NCBI RefSeq assembly: GCF_051014445.1 | Contig: NW_027488367.1 | Coordinates: forward strand, 21,933,501-21,997,500 | DNA: 64,000 nt | Direction of reading: 5' to 3' | Source of the DNA: Colletes latitarsis | Lineage: Eukaryota > Arthropoda > Insecta > Hymenoptera > Colletidae | Shown: positions 1 through 12,839 of the stretch, one piece after another | Layout: every line of letters starts with the position of its first letter | How positions within the stretch are numbered: position 1 is the stretch's first letter | Program-made: the position numbers and the translations under genes | The notes under the pieces: generated by a model | Database searches by the model: none | What the model saw: only the letters and a program-made list of their open reading frames with translations | What the model was told of the DNA's origin: nothing

Positions 1-3000
1 AGTAAACCTGATTTCGATCAATATTTTAGAGAATAATTCATGTTAGGTCTAGGTTAGGTCTGGGATTTGCCCTCGTCAGGCTCATTCTTTCGCATATTTC
101 TCATACTTGATGGCTAGATCCTGGGCTTTTTCTGGATTGCATCACGTAATAATGAAGTACAACACTGAAACAGTCAATTAAACCTGGTTTCGATCAATAT
201 TTTAGAGAATTATACATGCTAGGTCTAGGTTAGGTCTGGGATTTGCCCTCATCAGGCTCTTACTTTCGCATATTTCTCACACTGCATGGCTAGATCCTGG
301 GCTTTTTCTGGATTGCATCACGTAGTAATGAAGTACAACACTGAAACAGTCAATTAAACCTGGTTTCGATCAATATTTTAGAGAATAATTCATGTTAGGT
401 CTAGGTTAGGTCTGAGATTTGCTCTCATCAGGTTCATTCTTTCGCATATTTCTCATACTTGATGGCTAGATCCTGGGCTTTTTCTGGATTGCATCACGTA
501 GTAATGAAGTACAACACTGAAACAGTCAATTAAACCTGGTTTCCATCAATATTCTAGAGGACAACGCATGTTAGGTCTAGGTTAGGCCTGGGATTTGCCC
601 TCATCAGGGTCATACTGTCGCAGTTTTAACATACTTGTTGAACGGATCCTGGGTTTTTTCTGGTTTGGTTCACGTAGTAATGTGGTTTCACACTGAAACA
701 TTTTATTAAACCTGGTCTTGATAAATATTTTAGAGGATAACGCATGTTAGGTTTGGGTTAGGTCTAGGATTTGCCCTCATCAGGCTCATACTTTCGCATA
801 TTTCTCATACTTCATGGCTAGATCCTGGGCTGTTTCTGGATTGTATCACGTAGTAATGTGGCACCACGCTGAAACAGTCGATTAAACCTGGTTTCGATCA
901 ATATTTTAGAGGATAACGCAAGTTAGGTCTGGGATAGGTCTAGGATTTGCCCTCATCAGGCTCTTACTTTCGCATATTTCTCATACTTCGTGGCTAGATC
1001 CTGGGCTATTTCTGGATTGGATCACGTAGGAAAGTGGTGCCACACTGAAACATTCAATGAAACCTGGTCTGGATAAACATTTTAGAGGATAACGCATCTT
1101 ATGTCTGGGTTAGGTCTAAGATTTGCCCTCATCAGGCTCACAGTTTAGCGTTTTTCACATACTTGTTGAACAGATCCTGGGCATTTTCTGGTTTGGATCA
1201 CGAAGTAGTGTGGTACCTCACTGAAACAGTCCATTAAACCTGGTTTCGCTCAATATTTTAGAGGATAACGCATGTTAGGTCTAGGTTAGGTCCGGGATTT
1301 GCTCTCATCAGGCTCTTACTTTCGCATATTTCTCATACTTCGTGGCTAGATCCTGGGCTATTTCTGGATTGGATCACGTAGGAAAGTGGTGCCACACTGA
1401 AACATTCAATGAAACCTGGTCTGGATAAATATTTTAGAGGATAACGCATCTTATGTCTGGGTTAGGTCTAAGATTTGCCCCCATCAGGCTCACAGTTTAG
1501 CGTTTTTCACATACTTGTTGAACAGATCCTGGGTTTTTCTGGTTTGGATCACGCAGCAATGTGGTACCGCACTGAAACAGTCGATTAAACCTGGTTTCGA
1601 TCAATATTTTAGAGGATAACGCAAGTTAGGTCTGGGATAGGTCTGGGATTTTCACTCATCAGACTCATACTTTCGCATTCTTCACATACTTGTTGAACGG
1701 ACCCTGGGTTATTTCTGGTTCGGATCACGTAGTAATGTGGGACCACACTGAAACAGTCCATTAAACCTGGTTTCGCTCAATATTTTAGAGGATAACGCAT
1801 GTAAGGTCTAGGTTAGGTCTGGGATTTGCTCTCATCAGGCTCACAGTTTAGCGTTTTTCACATACTTGTTGAACAGATCCTGGGCTTTTTCTGGTTTGGA
1901 TCACGAAGTAGTGTGGTACCTCACTGAAACAGTCCATTAAACCTGGTTTCGCTCAATATTTTAGAGGATAACGCATGTTAGGTCTAGGTTAGGTCTGGGA
2001 TTTGCTCTCATAAGGCTCATTCTTTCGCATATTTCTCATACTTGATGGCTAGATCCTGGGCTATTTCTGGATTGGATCACGTAGGAAAGTGGTGCCACAC
2101 TGAAACATTCAATGAAACCTGGTCTGGATAAATATTTTAGAGGATAACGCATCTTAGGTCTGGGTTAGGTGTAAGATTTGCCCTCATCAGGCTCACAGTT
2201 TAGCGTTTTTCACATACTTGTTGAACAGATCCTGGGTTTTTTCTGGTTTGGATCACGTAGTAGTGTGGTACCACGCTGAAACAGACCATTAAACCTGGTT
2301 TGGATGAATATTTTAGAGAATAATTCATGTTAGGTCTAGGTTAGGTCTGGGATTTGCTCTCATCAGGCTCATTCTTTCGCGTTTTTCACATACTTGTTGA
2401 ACAGATCCTGGGTTTTTTCTGGCTTGGATCACGAAGTAGTGTGGTACCACACTGAAACAGTCCATTAAACCTGGTTTCGCTCAATATTTTAGAGGATAAC
2501 GCATGTTAGGTCTAGGTTAGGTCTGGGATTTGCTCTCATAAGTCTCATTCTTTCGCATATTTCTCATACTTGATGGCTAGATCCTGGGCTTTTTCTGGAT
2601 TGCATCACGTAGTAATGTAGTACCACACTGAAACAGTCAATGAAACCTGGTTTCCATCAATATTTTAGAGGACAACGCAAGTTGGGTCTAGGTAAGTCCT
2701 GAGATTTTCACTGATCAGACTCATACTTTCGCATTCTTCACATACTTGTTGAACGGATCCTGGGTTTTTTCTGGTTTTGATCACGCAGTAATGAGGTACC
2801 ACAATGAATCATTCAATTAAACCTGGTCTTGATAAAAATTTTACAGAATGACGCATGTTAGGTCTGGGTTAGGTCTAGGATTTGCCCTCATCAGGCTCAT
2901 ACTTTCGCATATTTCTCATACTTCATGGCTAGATCCTGGGCTTTTTCTGGATTGCGTCACGTAGTAATGAAGTACAACACTGAAACAGTCAATTAAAACT

Positions 3001-6000
3001 GGTTTCGATCAATATTTTAGAGAATAATTCATGTTAGATCTAGGTTAGGTCTGGGATTTGCTCTCATCAGGCTCATTCTTTCGCATTTTTCTCATACTTG
3101 ATGGCTAGATCCTGGGCTTTTTCTGGATTGCATCACGTAGTAATGAAGTACAACACTGAAACAGTCAATTAAACCTTGTTTCCATCAATATTTTAGAGGA
3201 CAACGCATGTTAGGTCTAGGTTAGGCCTGGGATTTGCCCTTATCAGGGTCATACTGTCGCAGTTTTAACATACTTGTTGAACGGATCCTGGGATTTTTCT
3301 GGTTTGGTTCACGTAGTAATGTGGTACCACACTGAATCATTCAATTACACCTGGTCTTGATAAATATTTTAGAGGATAACGCATGTTAGGTTTGGGTTAG
3401 GTCTAGGATTTGCCCTCATCAGGCTCATACTTTCGCATATTTCTCATACTTCATGGCTAGATCCTGGGCTGTTTCTGGATTGTACCACGTAGTAATGTGG
3501 TACCACGCTGAAACAGTCGATTAAACCTGATTTCGATCAATATTTTAGATGATAACGCAAGTTAAGTCTGGGATAGGTCTGGGATTTGACCTCATCAGAC
3601 TCATACTTTCGCAGTCTTCACATACTTGTTGAACGGATCCTGGGTTTTTTCTGGTTTGGTTCTCGTAGTACTGTGGTACCATACTGAAACTGTCCATTAA
3701 ACCAGGTTTCGCTCAATATTTTAGAGGATAACGCATGTTAGGTCTAGGTTAGGTCTGGGATTTGCTGTCATCAGGCTCATTCTTTCGCATATTTCTCAAA
3801 CTTGATGGCTAGATCCTGGGCTTTTTCTGGATTGCATCACGTAGTAATGAAGTACAACACTGAAACAGTCAATTAAACCTGGTTTCCATCAGTATCTTAG
3901 AGGACAACGCAAGTTAGGTCTGGGATAGGTCAGGGATTTGCCCTCATCAGGCTCATACTTTCGCGTTTTTCCCATCCTTGTTGAACAGATCCTGGGTTTT
4001 TTCTGGTTTGGATCACGTAGTAGTGTGGTTCCACACTGAAACAGTCCATTAAACCTGGTTTGGATCAATATTTTAGAGGATAACGCATGTTAGGTCTAGG
4101 TTAGGTCTGGGATTTGCTGTCATCAGGCTCATCCTTTCGCATATTTCTCATACTTCATGGCTGATCCTGGGCTGTTTCAGGATTGTATCACGTAGTAAAG
4201 TGGTACCACACTGAAACATTCAATGAAACCTGGTTTCGATCATTATTTTAGAGGATAACACAAGTTAAGTCTGGGATAGGTCTGGGATTTGACCTCATCA
4301 GACTCATACTTTCGCAGTCTTCACATACTTGTTGAACGGATCCTGGGATTTTTCTCGTTTGGTTCACGTAGTAATGTGGTACCACACTGAATCATTCAAT
4401 TACACCTGGTCTTGATAAATATTTTAGAGGATAACGCATGTTAGGTTTGGGTTAGTTCTAGGATTTGCCCTCATCAGGCTCATACTTTCGCATATTTCAC
4501 ATACTTCATGGCTAGATCCTGGGCTTTTTCTGGATTGCATCACGTAGTAAAGTGGTACCACACTGAAACATTCAATGAAACCTGGTTTCGATCATTATTT
4601 TAGAGGATAACACAAGTTAAGTCTGGGATAGGTCTGGGATTTGACCTCATCAGACTCATACTTTCGCGTTTTTCACATACTTTTTGAACAGATCCTGGGT
4701 TTTTTCTGGTTTGGTTTACGTAGTACTGTGGTACCATACTGAAACTGTCCATTAAACCAGGTTTCGCTCAATATTTTAGAGGATAACGCATGTTAGGTCT
4801 ATGTTAGGTCTGGGATTTGCTGTCATCAGGCTCATCCTTTCGCATATTTCTCATACTTCATGGCTGATCCTGGGCTGTTTCAGGATTGTATCACGTAGTA
4901 ATGTGGTACCACACTGAAACAGTCCATTAAACATGGTTTCGCTCAATATTTTAGAGGATAACGCAAGTTAGGTCTGGGATAGGTCTGGGATTTGCCCTCA
5001 TCAGACTCATACTTTCGCAGTCTTCACATACTTGTTGAACAGATCCTGGGTTATTTTCTGGTTTGGTTCACGTAGTAATGTGGTACCACACTGAAACATT
5101 CAATTAAACCTGGTCTTGATAAATATTTTAGAGGATAACGCATGTTAGGTCTGGGTCATGTCTAGAATTTGCCCTCATCAGACTCATACTTTCGCATTCT
5201 TCACATACTTGTTGAACGGATCCTGGGTTTTTTCTGGTTTGGATCACGTAGTAATGTGGGACCACACTGAAACAGTCAATTAAACCTGGTTTCGATCACG
5301 ATTTTAGAGAACAATTCATGTTAGGTCTAGGTTAGCCCTGGGGTTTTCACTCATCAGACTCATACTTTCGCATTCTTCACATACTTGTTGAACTGATCCT
5401 TGTTTTTTTCTGGTTTGTTTCACGTAGTAATGTGGTACCACACTGAAACATTCAATTAAAACTGGTCTTGATAAATATTTTAGAGAATAACGCATGTTAC
5501 GACTGGGTTAGGTCTAGGATTTGCCCTCATCGGGCTCATACTTTCGCATATTTCTCATACTTCATGGCTAGATCCTGGGCTATTTCTGGATTGGATCACG
5601 TAGTAAAGTGGTACCACACTGAAACATTCAATGAAACCTGGTCTGGATAAATATTTTAGAGGATAACGCATGTTAGGTCAAGGTTAGGTCTAAGATCTGC
5701 CCTCATCAGGCTCACAGTCTCGCGTTTTTCACATACTTGTTGAACAGATCCAGGGTTTTTTCTGGTTTGGATCACGTAGTAATGTGGTATCACACTGAAA
5801 CATTAAATTAAACCTGGTCTTGATAAATATTTTAGAGGATAACGCATGTTAGGTCTGGGTTAGGTCTGTGATTTGCCCTCGTCAGGCTCATACTTTCGCA
5901 GTTTTAACATGCATGTTGACCTGATCGAGGGTTTTTTCTGGTTTGGATCACGTAGTAATGTGGGACCACACTGAAACAGTCAATTAAATCTGGTTTTGAT

Positions 6001-9000
6001 CAATATTTTAGAGAATAATTCATGTTAGGTCTAGGTTAGGCCTGGGATTTTCACTCATCAGACTCATACTTTCGCATTCTTCACATACTTGTTGAACGGA
6101 TCCTGGGTTTTTTCTGGTTTGGATCACGTAGTAATGTGGGACCACACTGAAACAGTCAATTAAACCTGGTTTCGATCAATATTTTAGAGAATAATTCATG
6201 TTAGGTCTAGGTTAGGTCTGGGATTTGCTCTCATCAGGCTCATTCTTTCGCATATTTCTCATACATGTAGAACAGATCCTGGGTTTTTTCTGTTTTGGAT
6301 CACGTAGTAATGTGGGACCACACTGAAACAATCAATTAAACCTGGTCTTGATAAATATTTTAGAGGATAACGCATGTTAGGTCTGGGTTAGGTCTAGGAT
6401 TTGCCCTCATCAGGCTCATACTTTCGCATATTGCTCATACTTCATGGCTAGATCCTGGGCTGTTTCTGGATTGTATCACGTAGTAATGTGGTACCACGCT
6501 GAAACAGTCAATTAAACCTGATTTCGATCAATATTTTAGAGGATAACGCAAGTTAGGTCTGGGATAGGTCTAGGATTTGCCCTCATCAGGCTCTTACTTT
6601 CGCATATTTCTCATTCTTCATGGCTAGATCCTGGGCTATTTCTGGATTGGATCACGTAGTAAAGTGGTACCACACCGAAACATTAAATGAAACCTGGTCT
6701 GGATAAATAGTTTAGAGGATAACGCATGTTAGGTCAAGGTTAGGTCTAAGATTTGCCCTCATCAGGCTCACATTTTCGCGTTTTTCACATACTTGTTGAA
6801 CAGATCCTGGGTTGTTTCTGGTTTGGATCACGTAGTAATGTGGTACCATACTGAAACAGTCCATTAAACCTGGTTTCGCTCAATATTTTAGAGGATAACG
6901 CATGCTAGGTCTAGGTTAGGTCTGGGATTTGCTGTCATCAGGCTCATTCTTTCGCATATTTCTCATACTTGATGGCTAGATCCTGGGCTTTTTCTAGATT
7001 GCATCACGTAGTAATGTGGGACCACAGTGAAACAGTCGATTAAACCAGGTTTCGATCAATATTTTTGAGGATAACGCAAGTTAGGTCTGGGATAGGTCTG
7101 GGATTTGCCCTCATCAGACTCATACTTTCGCACACTTCACATACTCGTTGAACAGATCCTGGGTTACTTTCTGGTTTGGATCACATAGTAATGTGGTACC
7201 ACACTGAAACAGTCGATTAAACCAGGTTCCGATCAGTATTTTTGAGGATAACGCATGTTAGGTCTAGGTTAGGTCTGGTATTTTCACTCATCAGACTCAT
7301 ACTTTCGCATTCTTCACATACTTGTTGAACGGATCCTAGGTCTGGGTTAGGTCTGGGTTAGGTCTGTGATTTGCCCTCGTCAGGCTCATACTTTCGCAGT
7401 TTTAACATGCATGTTGACCTGATCGAGGGTTTTTTCTGGTTTGGATCACGTAGTAATGTGGGACCACACTGAAACAATCAATTACACCTGGTTTCGATCA
7501 ATATTTAAGAGAATAATTCATGTTAGGTCTAGTTTAGATCTGGGATTTGCTCTCATCAGGCTCATTCTTTCGCATATTTCTCAAACTTGATGGCTAGATC
7601 CTGGGCTTTTTCTGGATTGCATCACGTAGTAATGAAGTACAACACTGAAACAGTCAATTAAACCTGGTTTCCATCAGTATCTTAGAGGACAACGCAAGTT
7701 AGGTCTGGGATAGGTCAGGGATTTGCCCTCATCAGGCTCATACTTTCGCGTTTTTCCCATCCTTGTTGAACAGATCCTGGGTTTTTTCTGGTTTGGATCA
7801 CGTAGTAGTGTGGTTCCACACTGAAACAGTCCATTAAACCTGGTTTGGATCAATATTTTAGAGGATAACGCATGTTAGGTCTAGGTTAGGTCTGGGATTT
7901 TCACTCATCAGACCCATACTTTCGCATTCTTCACATACTCGTTGAACAGATCCTGGGTTTTTTCTGGTTTGGATCACGTAGTAGTGTGGTACCACACAGA
8001 AACAGTCCATTAAACCTGGTTGCGATCAATATTTTAGAGGATAACGCATGTTAGGTCTGGGTTAGGTCTAGGATTTGCCCTTATCAGGCTCATTCTTTCG
8101 CATATTTCTTATACTTGATGCCTAGATCCTAGGCTTTTTCTGGATTGCATCACGTAGTAATGTGGTACCACACTGAAACATTCAATTAAACCTGGTCTTG
8201 ATAAATATTTTAGAGGATAACGCATGTTAGGTCTGGGATAGGTGTGGGATTTGCCATCATCAGGCTCATACTTTCGCAGTTTTAACATGCATGCTGACCT
8301 GATCGAGGGTTTTTTCTGCTTTGGATCACGTAGTAAAGTGGTACCACACTAAAACTGTCAATTAAACCTGGTTTCGATCAATATTTTAGAGGATATCGCA
8401 AGTTAGGTCTGGGATAGGTCTGTGATTTGCCCTCATCAGACTCATACTTTCGCACACTTCACATACTCGTTGATCAGATCCTGGGTTTTTTTCTGGTTTA
8501 GTTCACGTAGTAATGTGGTACCACACTGAAACATTCAATTATACCTGGTCTTGATAAATATTTTAGAGGATAACGCATGTTAGGCCTGGGTTAGGTCTAG
8601 GATTTGCCCTCGTCAGGCTCATACTTTCGCACACTTCACATACTCGTTGACAAGATCCTGGGTTTTTTTCTGGTTTGAATCACGTAGTAATGTGGTTCCA
8701 CACTGAAACAGTCGATTAAACCTGGTTTCGATCAATATTTTAGAGGATAACGCAAGTTAGGTCTGGGATAGGTCTGGGATTTGCCCTCATCAGGCTCATA
8801 CTTTCGCGTTTTTCACATACTAGTTGAACAGATCCCGGGTTTTTTCTGGTTTGGATCCCGTAGTAGTGTGGTACCACACTGAAACAGTCCATTAAACCTG
8901 GTTTCGCTCAATATTTTAGAGGATAACGCATGTTAGGTCTAGGTCAGGCCTGGTTTTTTCACTCATCAGACTCATACTTTCGCATTCTTCACATACTTGT

Positions 9001-12000
9001 TGAACGGATCCTGGGTTTTTTCTGGTTTGTATCACGTAGTAGTGTGGTACCACACTGAAACAGTCCATTAAACCTGGTTTGGATCAATATTTTAGAGGAT
9101 AACGCATGTTAGGTCTCGGTTAGCCCTGGGATTTTCACTCATCAGACTCATACTTTCGCATTCTTCTGATACTTGTTGAACTGATCCTGGGTTTTTTCTG
9201 GTTTGGATCACGTAGTAATGTGGTACCACACTGAAACAGTCGATTAAACCTGGTTTCGATCAATATTTTAGAGGATAACGCAAGTTAAGTCAGGGATTGG
9301 TCTGGGATTTGACCTCATCAGACTCATACTTTCGCACACTTCACATACTCGTTGAACAGATCCTGGGTTATTTTCTGGTTTGGATCACATAGTAATGTGG
9401 TACCACACTGAAACAGTCGATTGAACCAGGTTTCGATCAATATTTTTCAGGATAACGCATGTTAGGTCTAGGTTAGGCCTGGGATTTTCACCCATCAGAC
9501 TCATACTTTCGCATTCTTCACATACTTGTTGAACGGATCCTGGGTTATTTTCTGGTTTGGATTACATAGTAATATGGTACCACACTGAAACAGTCGATTA
9601 AACCAGGTTTCGATCAATATTTTTGAGGATAACGCATGTTAGGTCTAGGTTAGACCTGGGATTTTCACTCATCAGACTCATTCATTCGCATTCCTCACAT
9701 ACTTATTAAACGGATCCTGGGTTTTTACTGGTTTGGATCACGTAGTAATGTGGTACCACACTGAAACAGTCGATTAAACCTGGTGTCGAACAATATTTTA
9801 GAGAATAATTCATGTTAGGTCTAGGTTAGGTCTGGGATTTGCTCTCATCAGGGCCATACTTTCGCAGTTTTAACATACATGTTGACCTCATCGAGGGTTT
9901 TTTCTGCTTTGGATCACGTAGTAAAGTGGTACCACACTGAAACATTCAATTAAACCTGGTCTTGATAAATATTTTAGAGGATAACGCATGTTAGGTTTGG
10001 GTTAGGTCTAGGATTTGCCCTCATCAGGCTCACAGTTTCGCGTTTTTCACATACTTGTCGAACAGATCCTGGGTTTTTTGTGGTTTGGATCACGTAGTAG
10101 TGTGGTACCACACTGAAACAGTCGATTAAACCTGGTTTCGATCAATATTTTAGAGGATAACGCAAGTTATGTCAGGGATTGGTCTGGGATTTGACCTCAT
10201 CAGACTTATACTTTCGCACACTTCACATACTCGTTGAACAGATCCTGGGTTACTTTCTGGTTTGGATCACATAGTAACGTGGTACCACACTGAAACAGTC
10301 GATTAAACCAGGTTTCGATCAATATTTTTGAGGATAACGCATGTTAGGTATAGGTTAGGCCTGGGATTTTCACTCATCAGACTCATACTTTCGCATTCTT
10401 CACATACTTGTAGAACGGATCCTGGGTTTTTTCTGGTTTGGATCACGTAGTAATGTGGGGCCACACTGAAACAGTCAATTAATCCTGGTCTTGATAAATA
10501 TTTTAGAGGATAACGCATGTTAGGTCTGGGTCAGGTCTAGAATTTGCCCTCATCATGCTCATACTTTCGCATCTGTCTCATACATCATGGCTAGATCCTG
10601 GGCTATTTCTGTATTGTATCACGTAGTAATGTGGTACCACGCTGAAACAGTCGATTAAACCTGGTTCCGATCAATATTTTAGAGGATAACGCAAGTTAAG
10701 TCTGGGATTGGTCTGGGATTTGACCTCATCAGACTCATACTTTCGCACCCTTCACATACTTGTTGAACAGATCCTGGGTTTTTTCTGGTTTGGATCCCGT
10801 AGTAGTGTGGTACCACACTGAAACAGTCCATTAAACCTGGTTTCGCTCAATATTTTAGAGGATAACGCATGTTAGGTCTAGGTCAGGCCTGGGATTTTCA
10901 CTCATCAGACTCATACTTTCGCATTCTTCACATACTTGTTGAACTGATCCTGGGTTTTTTCTGGTTTGGATCACGTTGTAGTGTGGGACCACACTGAAAC
11001 AATCAATTAAACCTGGTCTTGATAAATATTTTAGAGGATAACGCCTGTTAGGTTTGGGTTAGGTCTAGGATTTGCCCTCAGCAGGCTCATACTTTCGCAT
11101 ATCTCTCATACTTCATGGCTAGATCCTGGGCTGCTTCTGGATTGTATCACGTAGTAATGTGGTACCACGCTGACACAGTCAATTAAACCTGGTTTCGATC
11201 AATATTTTAGAGGATAACGCAAGTTAGGTCTGGCATAGGTCTGGGATTCGCCCTCATCAGGCTCATACTTTCGCATTCCTCTCATACTTGTTGAACTGAT
11301 CCTGGGTTTTTTCTGGTTTGGATCACGTAGTAGTGTAGTACCACACTGAAACAGTCCATCAAACCTGGTTCCGCTCAATATTTTAGAGGATAACGCATGT
11401 TAGGTCAAGGTTGGGTCTGGGATTTGCTCTCATTAGGCTCATACTTTCGCATATTTCTCATACTTCATGGCTAGATCCTGGGCTATTTCTGGATTGGATC
11501 ACGTAGTAAAGTGGTACCACACTGAAACATTCTATGAAACCTGGTCTGGATAAAAATTTTAGAGAATTACGCATGTTAGGTCAAGGTTAGGTCTAAGATT
11601 TGCCCTCATCAGGCTCACAGTTTCGCGTTTTTCACAAACTTCTTGAACAGATCCTGGGGTTTTTCTGGTTTGTATCACGCAGTAGTGTGGTACCACACTG
11701 AAACAGTCGATTAAACCTGGTTTCGATGAATATTTTAGAGAATAATTCATGTTAGGTCTAGGTTAGGTCTGAGATTTGCTCTCATCAGGCTCATTCTTTC
11801 GCATATTTCTCATACTTGATGGCTAGATCCTGGGCTTTTTCTGGATTGCATCAGGTAGTAATGAAGTACAACACTGAAACAGTCAATTAAACCTGGTTTC
11901 CGTCAATATCTTAGAGGACAACGCAAGTTAGGTCTGGGATTGGTCTGGGATTTGCCCTGATCAGGCTCATACTTTCGCGTTTTTCACATACTTGTTGAAC

Positions 12001-12839
12001 AGATCCTGGGTTAGTTTCTGGTTTGGATTACATAGTAATATGGTACCACACTGAAACAGTCGATTAAACCAGGTTTCGATCAATATTTTTGAGGATAACG
12101 CATGCTAGGTCTAGGTTAGGCCTGGGATTTTCACTCATCAGACTCATTCATTCGCATTCCTCACATACTTATTAAACGGATCCTGGGTTTTTACTGGTTT
12201 GGATCACGTAGTAATGTGGTACCACACTGAAACAGTCGATTAAACCTGGTGTCGAACAATATTTTAGAGAATAATTCATGTTAGGTCTAGGTTAGGTCTG
12301 GGATTTGCTCTCATCAGGCTCATTCTTTCGCATATTTCTCATACTTGATGGCTAGATCCTGGGCTGTTTCTGGATTGTATGACGTAGTAATGTGGTACCA
12401 CGCTGAAACAGCGAATTAAACCTGGTTTCGATCAATATTTTAGAGGATAACGCAAGTTAGGTCTAGGTTAGGCCTGGGATTTGCCCTCATCAGGGCCATA
12501 CTTTCGCAGTTTTAACATACATGTTGACCTGATCGAGGGTTTTTTCTGCTTTGGATCACGTAGTAATGTGGTGCCACACTGAAACAGTCGATTCAACCTG
12601 GTTTTGATCAATATTTTAGAGGATCACGCATAGTTAGGTTTGGGATAGGTCTGGGATTTGACCTCATCAGACTCATACTTTCGCACACTTCACATACTCG
12701 TTGAACAGATCCTGGGTTATTTTCTGGTTTGGATCACATAGTAATGTGGTACCACACTGAAACAGTCGATTCAACCTGGTTTTGATCAATATTTTAGAGG
12801 ATGACACAAGTTAGGTCTGGGATTGGTCTTGGTTTTGCC
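1..12839. repeat. 176-bp satellite array, leftmost mixed block
   Basis: About 73 tandem monomers of 176 bp run head to tail in one orientation, with no other sequence between them. Each monomer has a well-kept half: the AAACCTGGTTTCGATCAATA region, TTTTAGAGGATAACGCATG, then two TTAGGTCTRGG-like 11-mers. It also has a variable half after CATACTTTCGC. The variable half comes in at least five sub-types, recognisable by CATATTTCTCATACTT, CATTCTTCACATACTTG, CACACTTCACATACTCG, CGTTTTTCACATACTTG and CAGTTTTAACATACATG. The first 5 kb is rich in the CATATTTCTC type. I see no gene, no transposon and no sequence foreign to the satellite here, apart from the broken monomer near 7,338. Confidence 0.95.
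7321..7375. repeat. Truncated monomer with three tandem telomere-like 11-mers
   Basis: The regular 176-bp phase breaks here. A monomer runs as far as GAACGGATCC and then jumps, at about 7,338, into TAGGTCTGGG followed by TTAGGTCTGGG and TTAGGTCTGTG. Three consecutive 11-mers replace the usual two, and the preceding repeat is cut to roughly 85-90 bp. The junction lies in short similarity between GGATCCTGGG and the TAGGTCTGGG motif, which suggests a deletion or unequal exchange at microhomology. Confidence 0.75.

Noticed and set aside
5468..5650. A 60-codon plus-strand ORF
   Set aside because: It starts at TTG and is translated satellite, with no features of a gene.
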